Assembly (NCBI GenBank): GCA_002428985.1
Contig: DIYL01000006.1
Span: 1 to 44,285 of the forward strand
DNA length: 44,285 bases
Source: Anaerolineales bacterium UBA6055
Lineage (GTDB): Bacteria; Chloroflexota; Anaerolineae; Aggregatilineales; Phototrophicaceae
Direction of reading: 5' to 3'
Part shown: positions 24,231-33,451 of the stretch, in pieces
Position numbering within the stretch: the first letter of the stretch is position 1
Layout: each line of letters begins with the position of its first letter
Translations under genes and position numbers: made by a program
The notes under the pieces: generated by a model
The model's database searches: none
What the model was told of the DNA's origin: nothing
What the model saw: only the letters and a program-made list of their open reading frames with translations

Positions 24231-24962
24231 TTAACCATTCAAAATACCAGAATTGAACGGACCATCCCAACTTGGACAACTCCTATCAATACTCAATTGT
24301 TGACCAATCCGCAGTGCAGGATTCTGACGGTCTTGCAGACTGCTATTTGATTCAATTAAGCAGACAATCGATACATCAAAGTCACACGCAATAAAATCGA
24401 GAATATCACCTTGCTGGACTGTATAGAACAACCCATCGGTTACACGCCCTGCATTACGATCACCCAAACATTCCCCTGATCCTTCTGCATCAGCTACATT
24501 ACCACTTGTAGTGCTTGTTGGTTCGACTAAAGCTGTGGTTGCATCACAAGTCTCTGTGATGATTAAGCTTTGTCCGGGGAAGATAAGATTCGCATCATCG
24601 ATATTATTGGCTGTCTGAATACAACTCACGGTTGTATCAAATTCCTCAGCGATGTCTGCAAGTCGATCCCCTCGTTGAACGGTGTATTCGACAACACCAC
24701 CACCTGTACCAAATACTGCTGTAGTTGGCAAGTCGCCTTCATATGGTGGACATGTGCCATCAATGGTCAGTGTCCCTGTTGATTGGAATCGATCGAGATT
24801 ATTGGTTTGTTCCAAACAATCCAATGCCACATCAAATGATGCTGCAATCCGATCAAGGATGTCATCTATATCGAGTGTGATTAAATCGCTTTGTGCGGAG
24901 ATGCTACTAATATTAATTCCGATTGTGAGTAATAAGGTAAGTATTGCCAATTTTGTTCGCAT
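24231..24962 (-). CDS. Secreted LysM-repeat protein
   Basis: The 243-residue protein has a signal peptide (MRTKLAILTLLLTIGINISSISA). A clear LysM domain follows (EYTVQRGDRLADIAEEFDTT...LIFPGQSLII, about residues 91-135). Two diverged LysM-like units of similar outline, each ending in a Cys-containing loop, lie before and after it. Paired cysteines in each unit suggest disulfide-stabilised modules outside the cell. LysM binds N-acetylglucosamine polymers, mainly peptidoglycan. No catalytic domain is present, so it is probably a wall-bound structural or adaptor protein. GGGAGGA stands 4 nt before the ATG, an excellent ribosome site, and a hairpin terminator follows. Confidence 0.85.
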   Translation of the reverse strand: MRTKLAILTLLLTIGINISSISAQSDLITLDIDDILDRIAASFDVALDCLEQTNNLDRFQSTGTLTIDGTCPPYEGDLPTTAVFGTGGGVVEYTVQRGDRLADIAEEFDTTVSCIQTANNIDDANLIFPGQSLIITETCDATTALVEPTSTTSGNVADAEGSGECLGDRNAGRVTDGLFYTVQQGDILDFIACDFDVSIVCLIESNSSLQDRQNPALRIGQQLSIDRSCPSWDGPFNSGILNG

Positions 24963-25071
24963 AAAGTCCTCCCTTTATACCTGCTTCGACCAGTATAACA
25001 TAAACAGTTATGTAGAACGTAATTCTTTGGGACAAACGTACCAGTACATAAATTCGTGCATGCGAGATCCA

Positions 25072-25386
25072 CTACATACCTTTTTTCAAGACTGGCACGA
25101 GCATTGCCCGTTGTCGCCCCTCCAATGTAAACAGTTCCATCGCTTCATCAAGTGTTGTACGCAATTCGGCAGGGATGTCTGCAAGTGATGCGTCATGTGC
25201 TTCTTGACTTGTCCATAATTCCTGCACCCAAATTCTTGTCGGATTGCCTTCTTCTTTCGAGATAATGAAGAAAATACAATCATCTATATCTTCTAGATGC
25301 TTGGCGATGTTAATCAATAAACTAAATAATTTTTCTTGGTCTTCTTCTGCACAGGTTAGTACATCAATTCTGCCATGTTTTTCCAT
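25072..25386 (-). CDS. ABM-like (antibiotic biosynthesis monooxygenase fold) small protein
   Basis: The 104-residue protein follows the dimeric alpha/beta-barrel ABM pattern. A first strand (IDVLTCAEEDQEKLFSLLIN) leads into a helix. A strand pair (CIFFIISKEEGNPTRIWVQE) and the typical WTSQEAHDAS helix start follow. The family includes quinol monooxygenases (YgiN), haem-degrading IsdG-type enzymes and many of unknown function; catalytic identity cannot be read here. ATG 25386 has GGAG 6 nt upstream and is preferred to TTG 25398. It lies 109 bp upstream of the LysM gene on the same strand, with a TATCCCAAA repeat cluster about 120 bp before its start. Confidence 0.75.
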   Translation of the reverse strand: MEKHGRIDVLTCAEEDQEKLFSLLINIAKHLEDIDDCIFFIISKEEGNPTRIWVQELWTSQEAHDASLADIPAELRTTLDEAMELFTLEGRQRAMLVPVLKKGM

Positions 25387-25814
25387 TACAAACTCCAATA
25401 TCAGTTGTTATTCAATAAGACTTCGTTCAATAAGATTATACGATGCTACTGAAGATTTTAGAACTGTAATTTGAGTTATATATTTTAATATTGTTTCAAA
25501 TAGAAAACTTATCCCAAATTCAACCTGCCATTTATCCCAAATTTATCCCAAAATATGCTAGGCAATAGACTTGCATGAGCCAACGAACAGGTTACAATGA
25601 TTACACGTTTGAAAAGTGAGCCAGTATTGGACACTGATGATTTTCTGTTATCCTTGGTAGCCTAAATAATACAGTTAAATTATTTTTAACGATCTTTTAA
25701 AAAGCAGACTGTGGGAACATCATAGTCCCACACACATTATAAATACTGCAGATCCGCTAGGGGAGATGCTGTTATTATTCTTATCCGACCACTTGCACAT
25801 CGGGATGAAATTTT
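25387..25814. other. Divergent intergenic region with repeat cluster C and a possible promoter
   Basis: This gap holds no gene. It contains the third cluster of TTATCCCAA words (25509-25551). A possible promoter for the kinase gene has TTGCAT (25571-25576), 16 nt, then TACAAT (25593-25598), with a leader of about 215 nt before the kinase gene. The promoter call is weak because only the -10 element is close to consensus. Confidence 0.4.
25509..25551. repeat. Cluster C: three TTATCCCAA words
   Basis: Three same-orientation copies of TTATCCCAA at 25509-25517, 25532-25540 and 25543-25551 within 43 bp; the last two are 11 bp apart, one helical turn. This is the word found between dnaA and spoVS, about 2.3 kb away. 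Confidence 0.65.
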
Positions 25815-28800
25815 ATGGCGGACAGCTTATTCGATAACCGCTATCGTTATGATTATATCTATCCACGCGGACGTTCTGGCGAGACCTTACGCGCTATGGA
25901 TACGGCCAGTGATGACCGTCGCGTCGTCATCAAACGCCCTGCACCAAATGATGCTCCACCGATTCGCGCTGGACAAGAAGTCAGTATCGTTAACGAACGC
26001 GATGCACTAACACGGCTTACAGGTCATCCAGTATTAACTGAATTACTTGGCACCGGACAATTTTTTGTCGGCGGAATGCCCCATCAGTATATTGTGATGG
26101 AACGCGCCGAGGGCATTATCATCGAGGAAGAAGTTTCGCGGTTAGCTGCCCAAGAACAACGCTTACCCGAACTTGAGATGCTCGAGATACTGGATCGTAC
26201 ACTCGACTTATTACAAGCGGCACATGATCTTGATATTGTCTATAACGATGTCGATGCCAAACATCTATTCTGGAATCGCGATACCTATAGCCTAAAAGTG
26301 ATTGACTGGGGGAATGCAGTCTTTCTTGAAGGCGATGAAGTGACCCAACAAGGGATTAGTCGTCAAACAGATGTATACCAAGTTGGCGAGTTACTATACT
26401 TCATTATGTCGGGTGGGCATCGTGCTGATGTACCGCGTGATGCAGGGGAAGACTTCCGCCTGGACTTCCATGAAAATGATGCCCGTGTTCACTCCCGTTT
26501 GCAGGAAATTATCAGTAAAGCGGTGCACCCAAATTCACGATTGCGCTATACATCCCTAAAAGCACTGCGCTCGGATTTATCACATTATCGCACCCCACTC
26601 GAACGTGATCGTAATGCAGTTGTTGCACGCATTGCCGAAAAGCTGAAAGCAAAGAACTTGAGCCGGAGTGATTTAACCTCACTCCAGACACAACTCGAGC
26701 CTGCTCTAAAAGAAGATCCATCGCATCCACGGTCACGCGGGACAGCCGACGAAATTGCAAATCGTCTGCGGGATTTATCGGTATCAGCAGATCTTGATGC
26801 TGTTCATATTTATATGGAGAACAATAACTGGGCACGAGCCGCTGACCTCCTCAAAGAGTTACGCGATCGGGCAGGAACGCAAACTGAAAGTATCGTTCGT
26901 CTATTGGTAGATTGGTGTATTCTGTTGATGGATACACAAGCCGAGAATGTCCCTGCCTCAATTCTGGACGCGATTGCACTTATCTTCGAATCGAAGCCCG
27001 ATAAAGCTGCCAACATTCTACTAGTCAAAAGTCCTGATGATGATACATTGCGCGGTACACAGTGGCGTATGGCAGAGCGCATCTCATCACATTACCCTGA
27101 CGTTTTGTTATTGCGACCCAATCTGTATCGTTTAGATAATGCAATACGTCAACTGGCAGCCGATGGTATTCCTGTGACAGAAGCGCGTTCTATTTTGCAA
27201 GGGATTAATAATTCACTTGATGAAACTGGACGTATGGATAGCCCAAGTGCAGGATTATTGCGTGATAAATATCGCGAGGTCGTCGATAATATTTCGTCAC
27301 TGTATACGATTTTGCAGACCCTCAGCTTACAGCACGAATTTTCCGAGCGTCGTCTACCGTTAAATGCGTTGACGCGTGCTTTAAATGCCGCTATGGCACT
27401 CGCTGACAATATGCATATCATCGGTAAACAAGCTGCCGCCAGCCCCCGTGATGCACTAAGTTCGTTGGATGCTTCCCGCGAGATTGACCCTGCCAATCCT
27501 GTTTGGAATCAGATTGAAGATTTCCTCAGCCATCTGTACGAAATTTTGCAATCGAGCCAAACCTATGTCCCGTCTGCTGATGGAACAGACCTCGCCGAAT
27601 GGTTGAGTGGACTTCAAACGGATTTATTGCCATTTTCTGAAAAGCTCTTTGATGAAATGCTCTCCGGCATGATGGATGGTATTCGTGTTGCCGATACCGC
27701 TTGGAAACGCTATCGTGATGTCATTATCAGTGGGGATAAAACCACCGCCATCAAATTATTGCACACCGCATCACAAGCGGTCACGACTATCAGCCCGACA
27801 TTATCAGCGTGGTTTAATCAATTACGCAGTGTGATTGACGGCGCACAATATGTCGAAAAACATTCTGTACCCGGTTTGTTGGGGCGTACGCTCGCTGATG
27901 GGTGGGAAGCATTTGATCGTGGACAATTGGCTGATGCGGAACGGCTGGGTCAACAAGCGCTCGAAATTTCGCGCAACGAGACTGAACGCAGTGCGTCCGA
28001 GCGACTATGGCGATTAGCGCGGTTATTGCGTGAATGGACAGAACGCAATGGGGTATATAGTGAAAGCCGTACCCAAAACACCCTAACGGATGTCGAGAAT
28101 CTATTTAGTGAGGATGAGCAAACCACGGTCGAAGGCTTTGGCGCACAGATGCCAAGTAATGAGACCTACCTCAAGGCGATGACGCAAGGGCTGGTGCGGG
28201 TTTTTGATTCCAGTAGTTCCGCTGCACTACGCATCTTATTCTCGCAGTATGTGCTAGCAGGTGTCTTAGATGCCCATGATGGACGCATGGAAGATGCAGA
28301 TTTTTGGCGTACAGCATCAGCACGAGTCTTACCCACAGGCGAACGTCACATTGGTATCCGTACCTTAGATGACTTTATGGCGCGTCGTGAAGCGCTCATG
28401 CATGCGCAACAAGTCTTTGCAACGATCAACGGAAAACACGCGATTCGCTCGATGGAAGATATCCGCCGTCAGCTAGAAAGCAACCCTGAAGCTCGTCTGA
28501 TCAATTCCGGCATTGTATCGTTGCGCACATTAGAAGCAGCCCTCCAAGATTGGTCGGATGCGGAATTCCGTGCGGCTGGCATCAAGCTGGAAGAAATTCT
28601 GAAGGCAATTACAGAATGCGAATCTACATCGGATATTACACTGACAAACTACCGCGCTTGGGTTATGGAATTACAGACAGCCGTGGTTGAGCTAGCTGTG
28701 CAACGCCGTAATATGCTCCAAGCAATTGATCGCCGCCCGGATGAACCACAAGATAACATCCATGAAGCGATTCGCTTACAAGCCCAAATCACAATTGATC

Positions 28801-30227
28801 TACTCGGTGAAGAATATGCTAGCGTTCTGATAAATTGGCGCGATACCTACGAGCAATTTCTCGATACCTATACCAGTGATTTACGACGCAGTCATAAACT
28901 GGATGAATTTAACGAACTCTTCAAAGCGCTATTCATTGACCGCCATCCAGCCTATCCTCTATATCGTCATTGGTACAATATCATCGATAATTCCCCAGAG
29001 TTCCCCGCACCGAATCCGGATGCACCACCTCCAGAGGTTACTGAGGAAGAGATCACTGATATTGAACCTGAGTCATTGGAAGATGAAATTCCACCAGCAG
29101 CGCGCTGGGTTGACCCTGATGAAAGCCCAAGTCGGAGGATGAATCCGCTGATGATTGGGGCTGGGGTTATCGGTGTGATTGTTATTCTAGGTGCGTTAAT
29201 TACTTTGAGTAGTGGTGGAAATGGTGATGATGGATTGTTGGTTGCAGGTGTAGATCTGACGATTACTGACACACCATCCAATGATGAGATTGCGACTTTA
29301 ACGGCGGAATCATTCACGGCGACACCGACCGATGAACCGACCTTGAGTTCTCGCCAAGAAACGCAAACGGCAATCGCCTTATTGCCACCGACTGATGAAG
29401 CAACTGAAGTATCTGAAGATTTTGATACGCCAACACCGTTGCCGACAGATACTGACGAACCAGAAATCACCGATACTGACGAGCCAACACCTACCGAAAC
29501 ATTCACGCCGACGGATACACCAACGGATGAACCGACCGAAACACCGACAGAAACGTTTACACCAACAATTACATTCACACCGTCAATTACGCCAACCGCT
29601 ACCGATACGCCAACACCGACGCTACCGGCTGAGGGTCTTCAAGGGTCTGTGAGCTTATTAGAGTCATACGGACGCGCACTGGGTGATCCGTTCTGGAATG
29701 AGAACTTGTTTATCTTGCAAGATGGATCATGGCGTTTAGGGGTTGGTACAGAAACCGAAGGTGAAACCATCTTCTTCTTCCCACCAGAAGATTTACTCAA
29801 TGAATTATACGGTAACAATGCACCATCACGTATTACTCGCATTGAAGCCGACCTAACACTACGCACATTTAATCCAGCCATTGTTGAAGCAGAGGAAGTT
29901 TACTTTGGGATTATATTCCAGAGTACAACCGATAGTAACAATGCCGGAATCCAAATACAGGCTGTCCAAGCGAATGCGATTAATTTGGCGACGTATGAAG
30001 ATAACACCGCCAATTTTGTGAGCCAGCGCTCGGTGAATGCTGTCATTGCGCGTTTACGTCTCGATCGGGATCCTGAAACTGGTGATGTATTCGCCTTCTT
30101 TAACGATGCACTAATTGGTGATGCCATCGAATTCTTACCACCTGATGCGCCGATTGTGCCAGTCATTTTTGTGAAGGATGGTGGGGTCATTATTGGCGTA
30201 ACATCATGGCGGGTGATGTTGAATTAG
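25815..30227 (+). CDS. Giant membrane-spanning atypical Ser/Thr kinase with extracellular sensor domain
   Basis: The protein has 1470 residues. Residues about 8-270 are a kinase fold with atypical motifs: the VAIK lysine is Lys40 and the catalytic Asp145 is kept, but the HRDLKPEN loop reads YNDVDAKH and DFG reads DWG (164-166). It may be a divergent active kinase or a pseudokinase. Residues 270-1100 are long, helical and without named domains. One membrane helix lies at about 1111-1135 (MIGAGVIGVIVILGALI). A Thr/Pro/Glu-rich stalk follows (about 1155-1272). The C-terminal 195 or so residues form a beta-rich, concanavalin-like outer domain ending GVTSWRVMLN. The layout suggests that an outside ligand is reported to a cytoplasmic kinase. 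FHA proteins in this window could read its products. The start ATG lacks a strong ribosome site. Confidence 0.85.
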   Translation: MADSLFDNRYRYDYIYPRGRSGETLRAMDTASDDRRVVIKRPAPNDAPPIRAGQEVSIVNERDALTRLTGHPVLTELLGTGQFFVGGMPHQYIVMERAEGIIIEEEVSRLAAQEQRLPELEMLEILDRTLDLLQAAHDLDIVYNDVDAKHLFWNRDTYSLKVIDWGNAVFLEGDEVTQQGISRQTDVYQVGELLYFIMSGGHRADVPRDAGEDFRLDFHENDARVHSRLQEIISKAVHPNSRLRYTSLKALRSDLSHYRTPLERDRNAVVARIAEKLKAKNLSRSDLTSLQTQLEPALKEDPSHPRSRGTADEIANRLRDLSVSADLDAVHIYMENNNWARAADLLKELRDRAGTQTESIVRLLVDWCILLMDTQAENVPASILDAIALIFESKPDKAANILLVKSPDDDTLRGTQWRMAERISSHYPDVLLLRPNLYRLDNAIRQLAADGIPVTEARSILQGINNSLDETGRMDSPSAGLLRDKYREVVDNISSLYTILQTLSLQHEFSERRLPLNALTRALNAAMALADNMHIIGKQAAASPRDALSSLDASREIDPANPVWNQIEDFLSHLYEILQSSQTYVPSADGTDLAEWLSGLQTDLLPFSEKLFDEMLSGMMDGIRVADTAWKRYRDVIISGDKTTAIKLLHTASQAVTTISPTLSAWFNQLRSVIDGAQYVEKHSVPGLLGRTLADGWEAFDRGQLADAERLGQQALEISRNETERSASERLWRLARLLREWTERNGVYSESRTQNTLTDVENLFSEDEQTTVEGFGAQMPSNETYLKAMTQGLVRVFDSSSSAALRILFSQYVLAGVLDAHDGRMEDADFWRTASARVLPTGERHIGIRTLDDFMARREALMHAQQVFATINGKHAIRSMEDIRRQLESNPEARLINSGIVSLRTLEAALQDWSDAEFRAAGIKLEEILKAITECESTSDITLTNYRAWVMELQTAVVELAVQRRNMLQAIDRRPDEPQDNIHEAIRLQAQITIDLLGEEYASVLINWRDTYEQFLDTYTSDLRRSHKLDEFNELFKALFIDRHPAYPLYRHWYNIIDNSPEFPAPNPDAPPPEVTEEEITDIEPESLEDEIPPAARWVDPDESPSRRMNPLMIGAGVIGVIVILGALITLSSGGNGDDGLLVAGVDLTITDTPSNDEIATLTAESFTATPTDEPTLSSRQETQTAIALLPPTDEATEVSEDFDTPTPLPTDTDEPEITDTDEPTPTETFTPTDTPTDEPTETPTETFTPTITFTPSITPTATDTPTPTLPAEGLQGSVSLLESYGRALGDPFWNENLFILQDGSWRLGVGTETEGETIFFFPPEDLLNELYGNNAPSRITRIEADLTLRTFNPAIVEAEEVYFGIIFQSTTDSNNAGIQIQAVQANAINLATYEDNTANFVSQRSVNAVIARLRLDRDPETGDVFAFFNDALIGDAIEFLPPDAPIVPVIFVKDGGVIIGVTSWRVMLN

Positions 30228-30298
30228 ACACGATTATCATGTAAATTGGATAATGTCCGATACGTGACAACAATGCAATAAAAAATTAGGGGGGACAT

Positions 30299-30664
30299 AT
30301 GTTTACCATCCAACAAGTGGCTGATAAAACAGGTTTAAGCGCGCATACGCTCCGGTATTATGAAAAATGTGGGCTTATCGACACCATTGAACGCGATGAA
30401 CATGGGTATCGCAGCTACTCACCATCGGATATGGCGCGGATTCAAATGTTATGTTGTTTGCGTCGTACAGGTATGTCGATTAAAGGCATGCAACGTTATG
30501 CCACGTTGTTGCGCTCAGGCGAGCATACCACTGATGAACGACGTGTTTTACTCCAAAAACATCGGCGCGAGGTCGAAACACAAATCTGTGAGCTAACCGA
30601 GATGCTCAAGATTATTGACCATAAAATCGATCTGTATACACCGATTGAGCACGACAACAACTAA
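30299..30664 (+). CDS. MerR family transcriptional regulator
   Basis: The 121-residue protein opens with the MerR winged helix (FTIQQVADKTGLSAHTLRYYEKCGLI), then the RSYSPSDMARIQMLCCLRRTGMSIKGMQ wing/helix block and a long dimerisation coiled coil. MerR proteins bind promoters with a long spacer and activate them by twisting the DNA. The effector part is short, and the cysteines in the second helix are not in the metal-site position, so an NmlR/AdhR-like thiol or aldehyde sensor is as plausible as a metal sensor. A strong AGGGGGG precedes the ATG. Its stop codon overlaps by 4 bp that of the convergent creatininase gene. Confidence 0.93.
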   Translation: MFTIQQVADKTGLSAHTLRYYEKCGLIDTIERDEHGYRSYSPSDMARIQMLCCLRRTGMSIKGMQRYATLLRSGEHTTDERRVLLQKHRREVETQICELTEMLKIIDHKIDLYTPIEHDNN

Positions 30665-31347
30665 GACCGCAGTTCAATCAACAAATCAATAACTTCATCA
30701 ACCACACTGTCAAATAATTGGAACATCAGACGATCATCTAATTGATAGTGTCCACCCAGATTGCCATCCCCGATTTGCTCGCGCAGGAGCATATCATTGG
30801 ATAAATCTTCTAGCTGAAGTCGGGTGGTCGCTTCGCCTGCGGGTACAGGGGCCACCCGATTAAATGCGAAATTTTCACTCCAGTTTGCATGTTGGACGGT
30901 GAGATCATGTTCTACTTCAAATTCACGTACAGCGATTGAATTCCACCAATCAAACCATGTGATACGGGTGTAATCATCTTCAACTAATTCTGTCAGTGCG
31001 TCAGGAAATCGATTTTCGGGATGGCCATTAATGATCAAAAAATTGGTAAATCCGTGGGTTAACAATGACCGGATGACATCTGTCAGGAGCGCATCAAATG
31101 TACTTTGTCCGATACTAATCGTACCGGGAAAATCCATAAAACGCCGTCCAACCCCAAAGTTAAGCGACGGGGCGATGAGGACTTTTTCACGTCCCGTTGC
31201 CGAATCTGCAATCCGCGATGGAATGAGTGTGTCACTACACAAACTCAAATAGCTGTGTTGTTCGGTTGCACCAATCGGCAAGATAATCCGGTTGTCATGA
31301 CCGAGATATTTTTCGATGTCCATCCAATTGAGGTCTTTAAAACGCAT
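30661..31347 (-). CDS. Creatininase family amidohydrolase
   Basis: The 228-residue protein has the creatininase metal-site motifs: Glu29 and His31 in GATEQHSYLSLCSD with Asp39, and His109 and Glu111 in NGHPEN, which corresponds to NGHYEN of creatininase. The family hydrolyses cyclic amides (creatinine to creatine) or formamide-type intermediates such as in mycofactocin and riboflavin/F420 metabolism. The real substrate here is unknown. The 'EQHSYLSL' loop is one residue shorter than in creatininase itself, which argues for a different substrate. ATG 31347 has GGGAG 5 nt upstream and is preferred. The gene is convergent with merR, overlapping it by 4 bp. Confidence 0.87.
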   Translation of the reverse strand: MRFKDLNWMDIEKYLGHDNRIILPIGATEQHSYLSLCSDTLIPSRIADSATGREKVLIAPSLNFGVGRRFMDFPGTISIGQSTFDALLTDVIRSLLTHGFTNFLIINGHPENRFPDALTELVEDDYTRITWFDWWNSIAVREFEVEHDLTVQHANWSENFAFNRVAPVPAGEATTRLQLEDLSNDMLLREQIGDGNLGGHYQLDDRLMFQLFDSVVDEVIDLLIELRS

Positions 31348-31436
31348 AATCGCTCCCAATTTAAAATACGGTTACCCTATCAACCGTATCCTAACATGAG
31401 ACTATGCAATTGAGGCTTAACATCTGCCGATTGAGC

Positions 31437-31916
31437 TTAGAAACGTTCTGCTTTGTTCGCAATCCGTCGGGACTTCGGGGTATCGATTAACTTGAGCGAT
31501 CGAATAGCGGTTGTGAATAAACCCCGTTCGTATCCTTGTATCAGGTTATAGCGGTCGTTTTTATATTTTTCAGTATAATCTTTGATGACCACTTCTAAGC
31601 CTGCAATTGCGGACGGATGTTTAATTAAACCGAGTGATTCGGCTGCGGCTGTGCGCACAACGACATCCTGACGGTCATCAGCGAGTGTTTTTAATAATGC
31701 GGGAACCGAAGTTTTATCACGAATTTTGCCTAGTGCTTTGGCTGCATTTGCTGCAACAAACATTGACCGACCATGCATCGCCTTAATTAATTCAGGTACT
31801 GCTGCCTTATTGCCAATCTCTCCCAATTTTTCGGCAGCGATACGGCTCATTTCAGCATCTCTGCCATGTAAAACTTTAATCCATTTTTCCAGACGTTGTT
31901 GTTCTATTGATGCCAT
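31437..31916 (-). CDS. HEAT-repeat protein
   Basis: The 159-residue protein consists of three to four HEAT/PBS-lyase-type helical repeats: AAEKLGEIGNKAAVPELIKAM, then AAKALGKIRDKTSVPALLKTL and AAESLGLIKHPSAIAGLEVVI. It has no catalytic motif. Such small HEAT proteins are scaffolds or regulators of partner proteins in the cytoplasm; the phycobilisome lyase link of the family is not relevant here, because no phycobiliprotein genes are seen. ATG 31916 is taken as start. It stands 90 bp upstream of the creatininase gene on the same strand. Confidence 0.85.
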   Translation of the reverse strand: MASIEQQRLEKWIKVLHGRDAEMSRIAAEKLGEIGNKAAVPELIKAMHGRSMFVAANAAKALGKIRDKTSVPALLKTLADDRQDVVVRTAAAESLGLIKHPSAIAGLEVVIKDYTEKYKNDRYNLIQGYERGLFTTAIRSLKLIDTPKSRRIANKAERF

Positions 31917-32078
31917 GACCAAGTAAACCCAATTTATGCTCTAAAACATGATAAATCTACTTATATCATAACATATTTCGGATATTCTGTAATGTATCGA
32001 AATGAGATAGATTATGACATTTTTGCACAGACTTACGTTCGACTGTGTCCTGTGATCAAATCTGGGATATACACAGAG

Positions 32079-33212
32079 CTATGTTCCACTCAGGCTATTA
32101 TTGTAGGCTTGTAGTGCCTTTTTCGATTTAGCTCGACGGGCTTCGAACACAGACTGTACCTGTGAATCTGAACGGGGGCGTTTGCGTTTTTTACCATTGA
32201 CTTTGTGTAAGAGCTTACCCGGAATTTCAAAGCGGTAGACAACATCATCACTGGCTTTATTGACACTGACACCAGAGTCGGTCACGACCTTATAGACCCC
32301 TTTGTACTTGGATTGTAACTCGGTAACCAGATAATCAATCTGCGCGTCCATATTGAACAAAATGTCTGTACCAAGTTTTTCACCGTCGAATTCATGCTCA
32401 AATAATCCCTCGCGGCGTTTTTTGCTTGTCCATTGTGCCAGACCGATACCTGCTTTCTTCGGTCCTTGCTTACCCTTGATGCGATCACGGATTTCTTCTG
32501 GTGTAAATGTCTGTAACTCGCCTTCGGCATTTTTCGCCCGCATTGGACGCGATGATTTACTACCCTCGACGCGACTTGGCAACACACCAGACTCTGCTGA
32601 TAAATTGCCGACAATTCCCGCCGCACCATTCACAGGAAAGCCATATGTATCGATTAGCTTTGTCATCACATAGACCATTCGATCTGACTCGCTTACCTGT
32701 GTCCACTCGTCTTGACTTTCTTCCAAGGAGTCTAGACCATTAAACACCCGCTTAATTGTTTTCCATGTACCTTTGCCTAAAATACCGTCATCGGTGAGTC
32801 CCATGGTTGCCTGAAATTGCATCACTGCTTGTGCAAAGATTTCACTATCTGGTGATGCTGGATGCGCAAGGATGTCATGTGCTATAAAGAGCGCAACGAT
32901 ACTGTCGTAATCGTCACCCCATAGTTTCTCGGCATATTTCAGATTTAATCGGATGGCTCGTTGCAGTTCAGTTTCATTATCTGTGTCTTTTTTACCACGT
33001 TGTAGGATTTTCAACACAGCCTGATTGCCGAGTGTGCGTTGTAGTTGGAGCACATGGTCAGGCGATAAATCAAAAGCAGTTGTCTGGTTACTGAGTTCGG
33101 CTTCGGGTAAAACTTGAGAGACACGCTCACTGGATTGAGGATGTGTTTTACTGTGTAGGGACGATTTGGGTTTTGATGTCTGGGATTGCGGTTTGTGAAC
33201 GTGATCAGCCAT
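32079..33212 (-). CDS. Phage-tail-type lysozyme with eCIS-cargo-like N-terminus
   Basis: The 377-residue protein has a basic, Ser/Gln/Lys-rich N-terminus without a signal peptide. It contains VLQLQRTLGNQAVLKILQ (54-71), a motif typical of the N-terminal regions of DUF4157 and other cargo proteins of extracellular contractile injection systems. A peptidoglycan-binding-like helical domain follows (IFAQAVMQFQATMGLTDDGI, about 125-157). A phage-tail lysozyme domain comes next, with catalytic-type Glu207 in GIVGNLSAESGVLPS and GIGLAQWTSKKRR. The C-terminal 40 or so residues are basic. No sheath, tube or baseplate gene is nearby, so this would be an orphan cargo or an independently released lysozyme. 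It acts on peptidoglycan. Confidence 0.8.
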   Translation of the reverse strand: MADHVHKPQSQTSKPKSSLHSKTHPQSSERVSQVLPEAELSNQTTAFDLSPDHVLQLQRTLGNQAVLKILQRGKKDTDNETELQRAIRLNLKYAEKLWGDDYDSIVALFIAHDILAHPASPDSEIFAQAVMQFQATMGLTDDGILGKGTWKTIKRVFNGLDSLEESQDEWTQVSESDRMVYVMTKLIDTYGFPVNGAAGIVGNLSAESGVLPSRVEGSKSSRPMRAKNAEGELQTFTPEEIRDRIKGKQGPKKAGIGLAQWTSKKRREGLFEHEFDGEKLGTDILFNMDAQIDYLVTELQSKYKGVYKVVTDSGVSVNKASDDVVYRFEIPGKLLHKVNGKKRKRPRSDSQVQSVFEARRAKSKKALQAYNNSLSGT

Positions 33213-33451
33213 GGAAATCGCTTAGTTTCATTCAAGACGTATTCGATTATGAAACTATTGTACACGCATCGTTCCTAATTGGAAACAAATAGCCCTGACC
33301 ATTGGATCACGCTGTTTGATCAGAGCTAAATGTCTTTTAGACTTTGGTGTTATATGTTGTGTATCTAATATCTGTGTTGTTCATTGCATGTTTTGTTAGG
33401 TTTTAACTTATCACATTAACCCAACAAGCTGTCCATGAATGACTTTCACTG

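Noticed and set aside
28967..29578. Val/Gly/Ser-rich frame on the minus strand
   Set aside because: Antisense of the Thr/Pro stalk of the giant kinase; periodic composition only.
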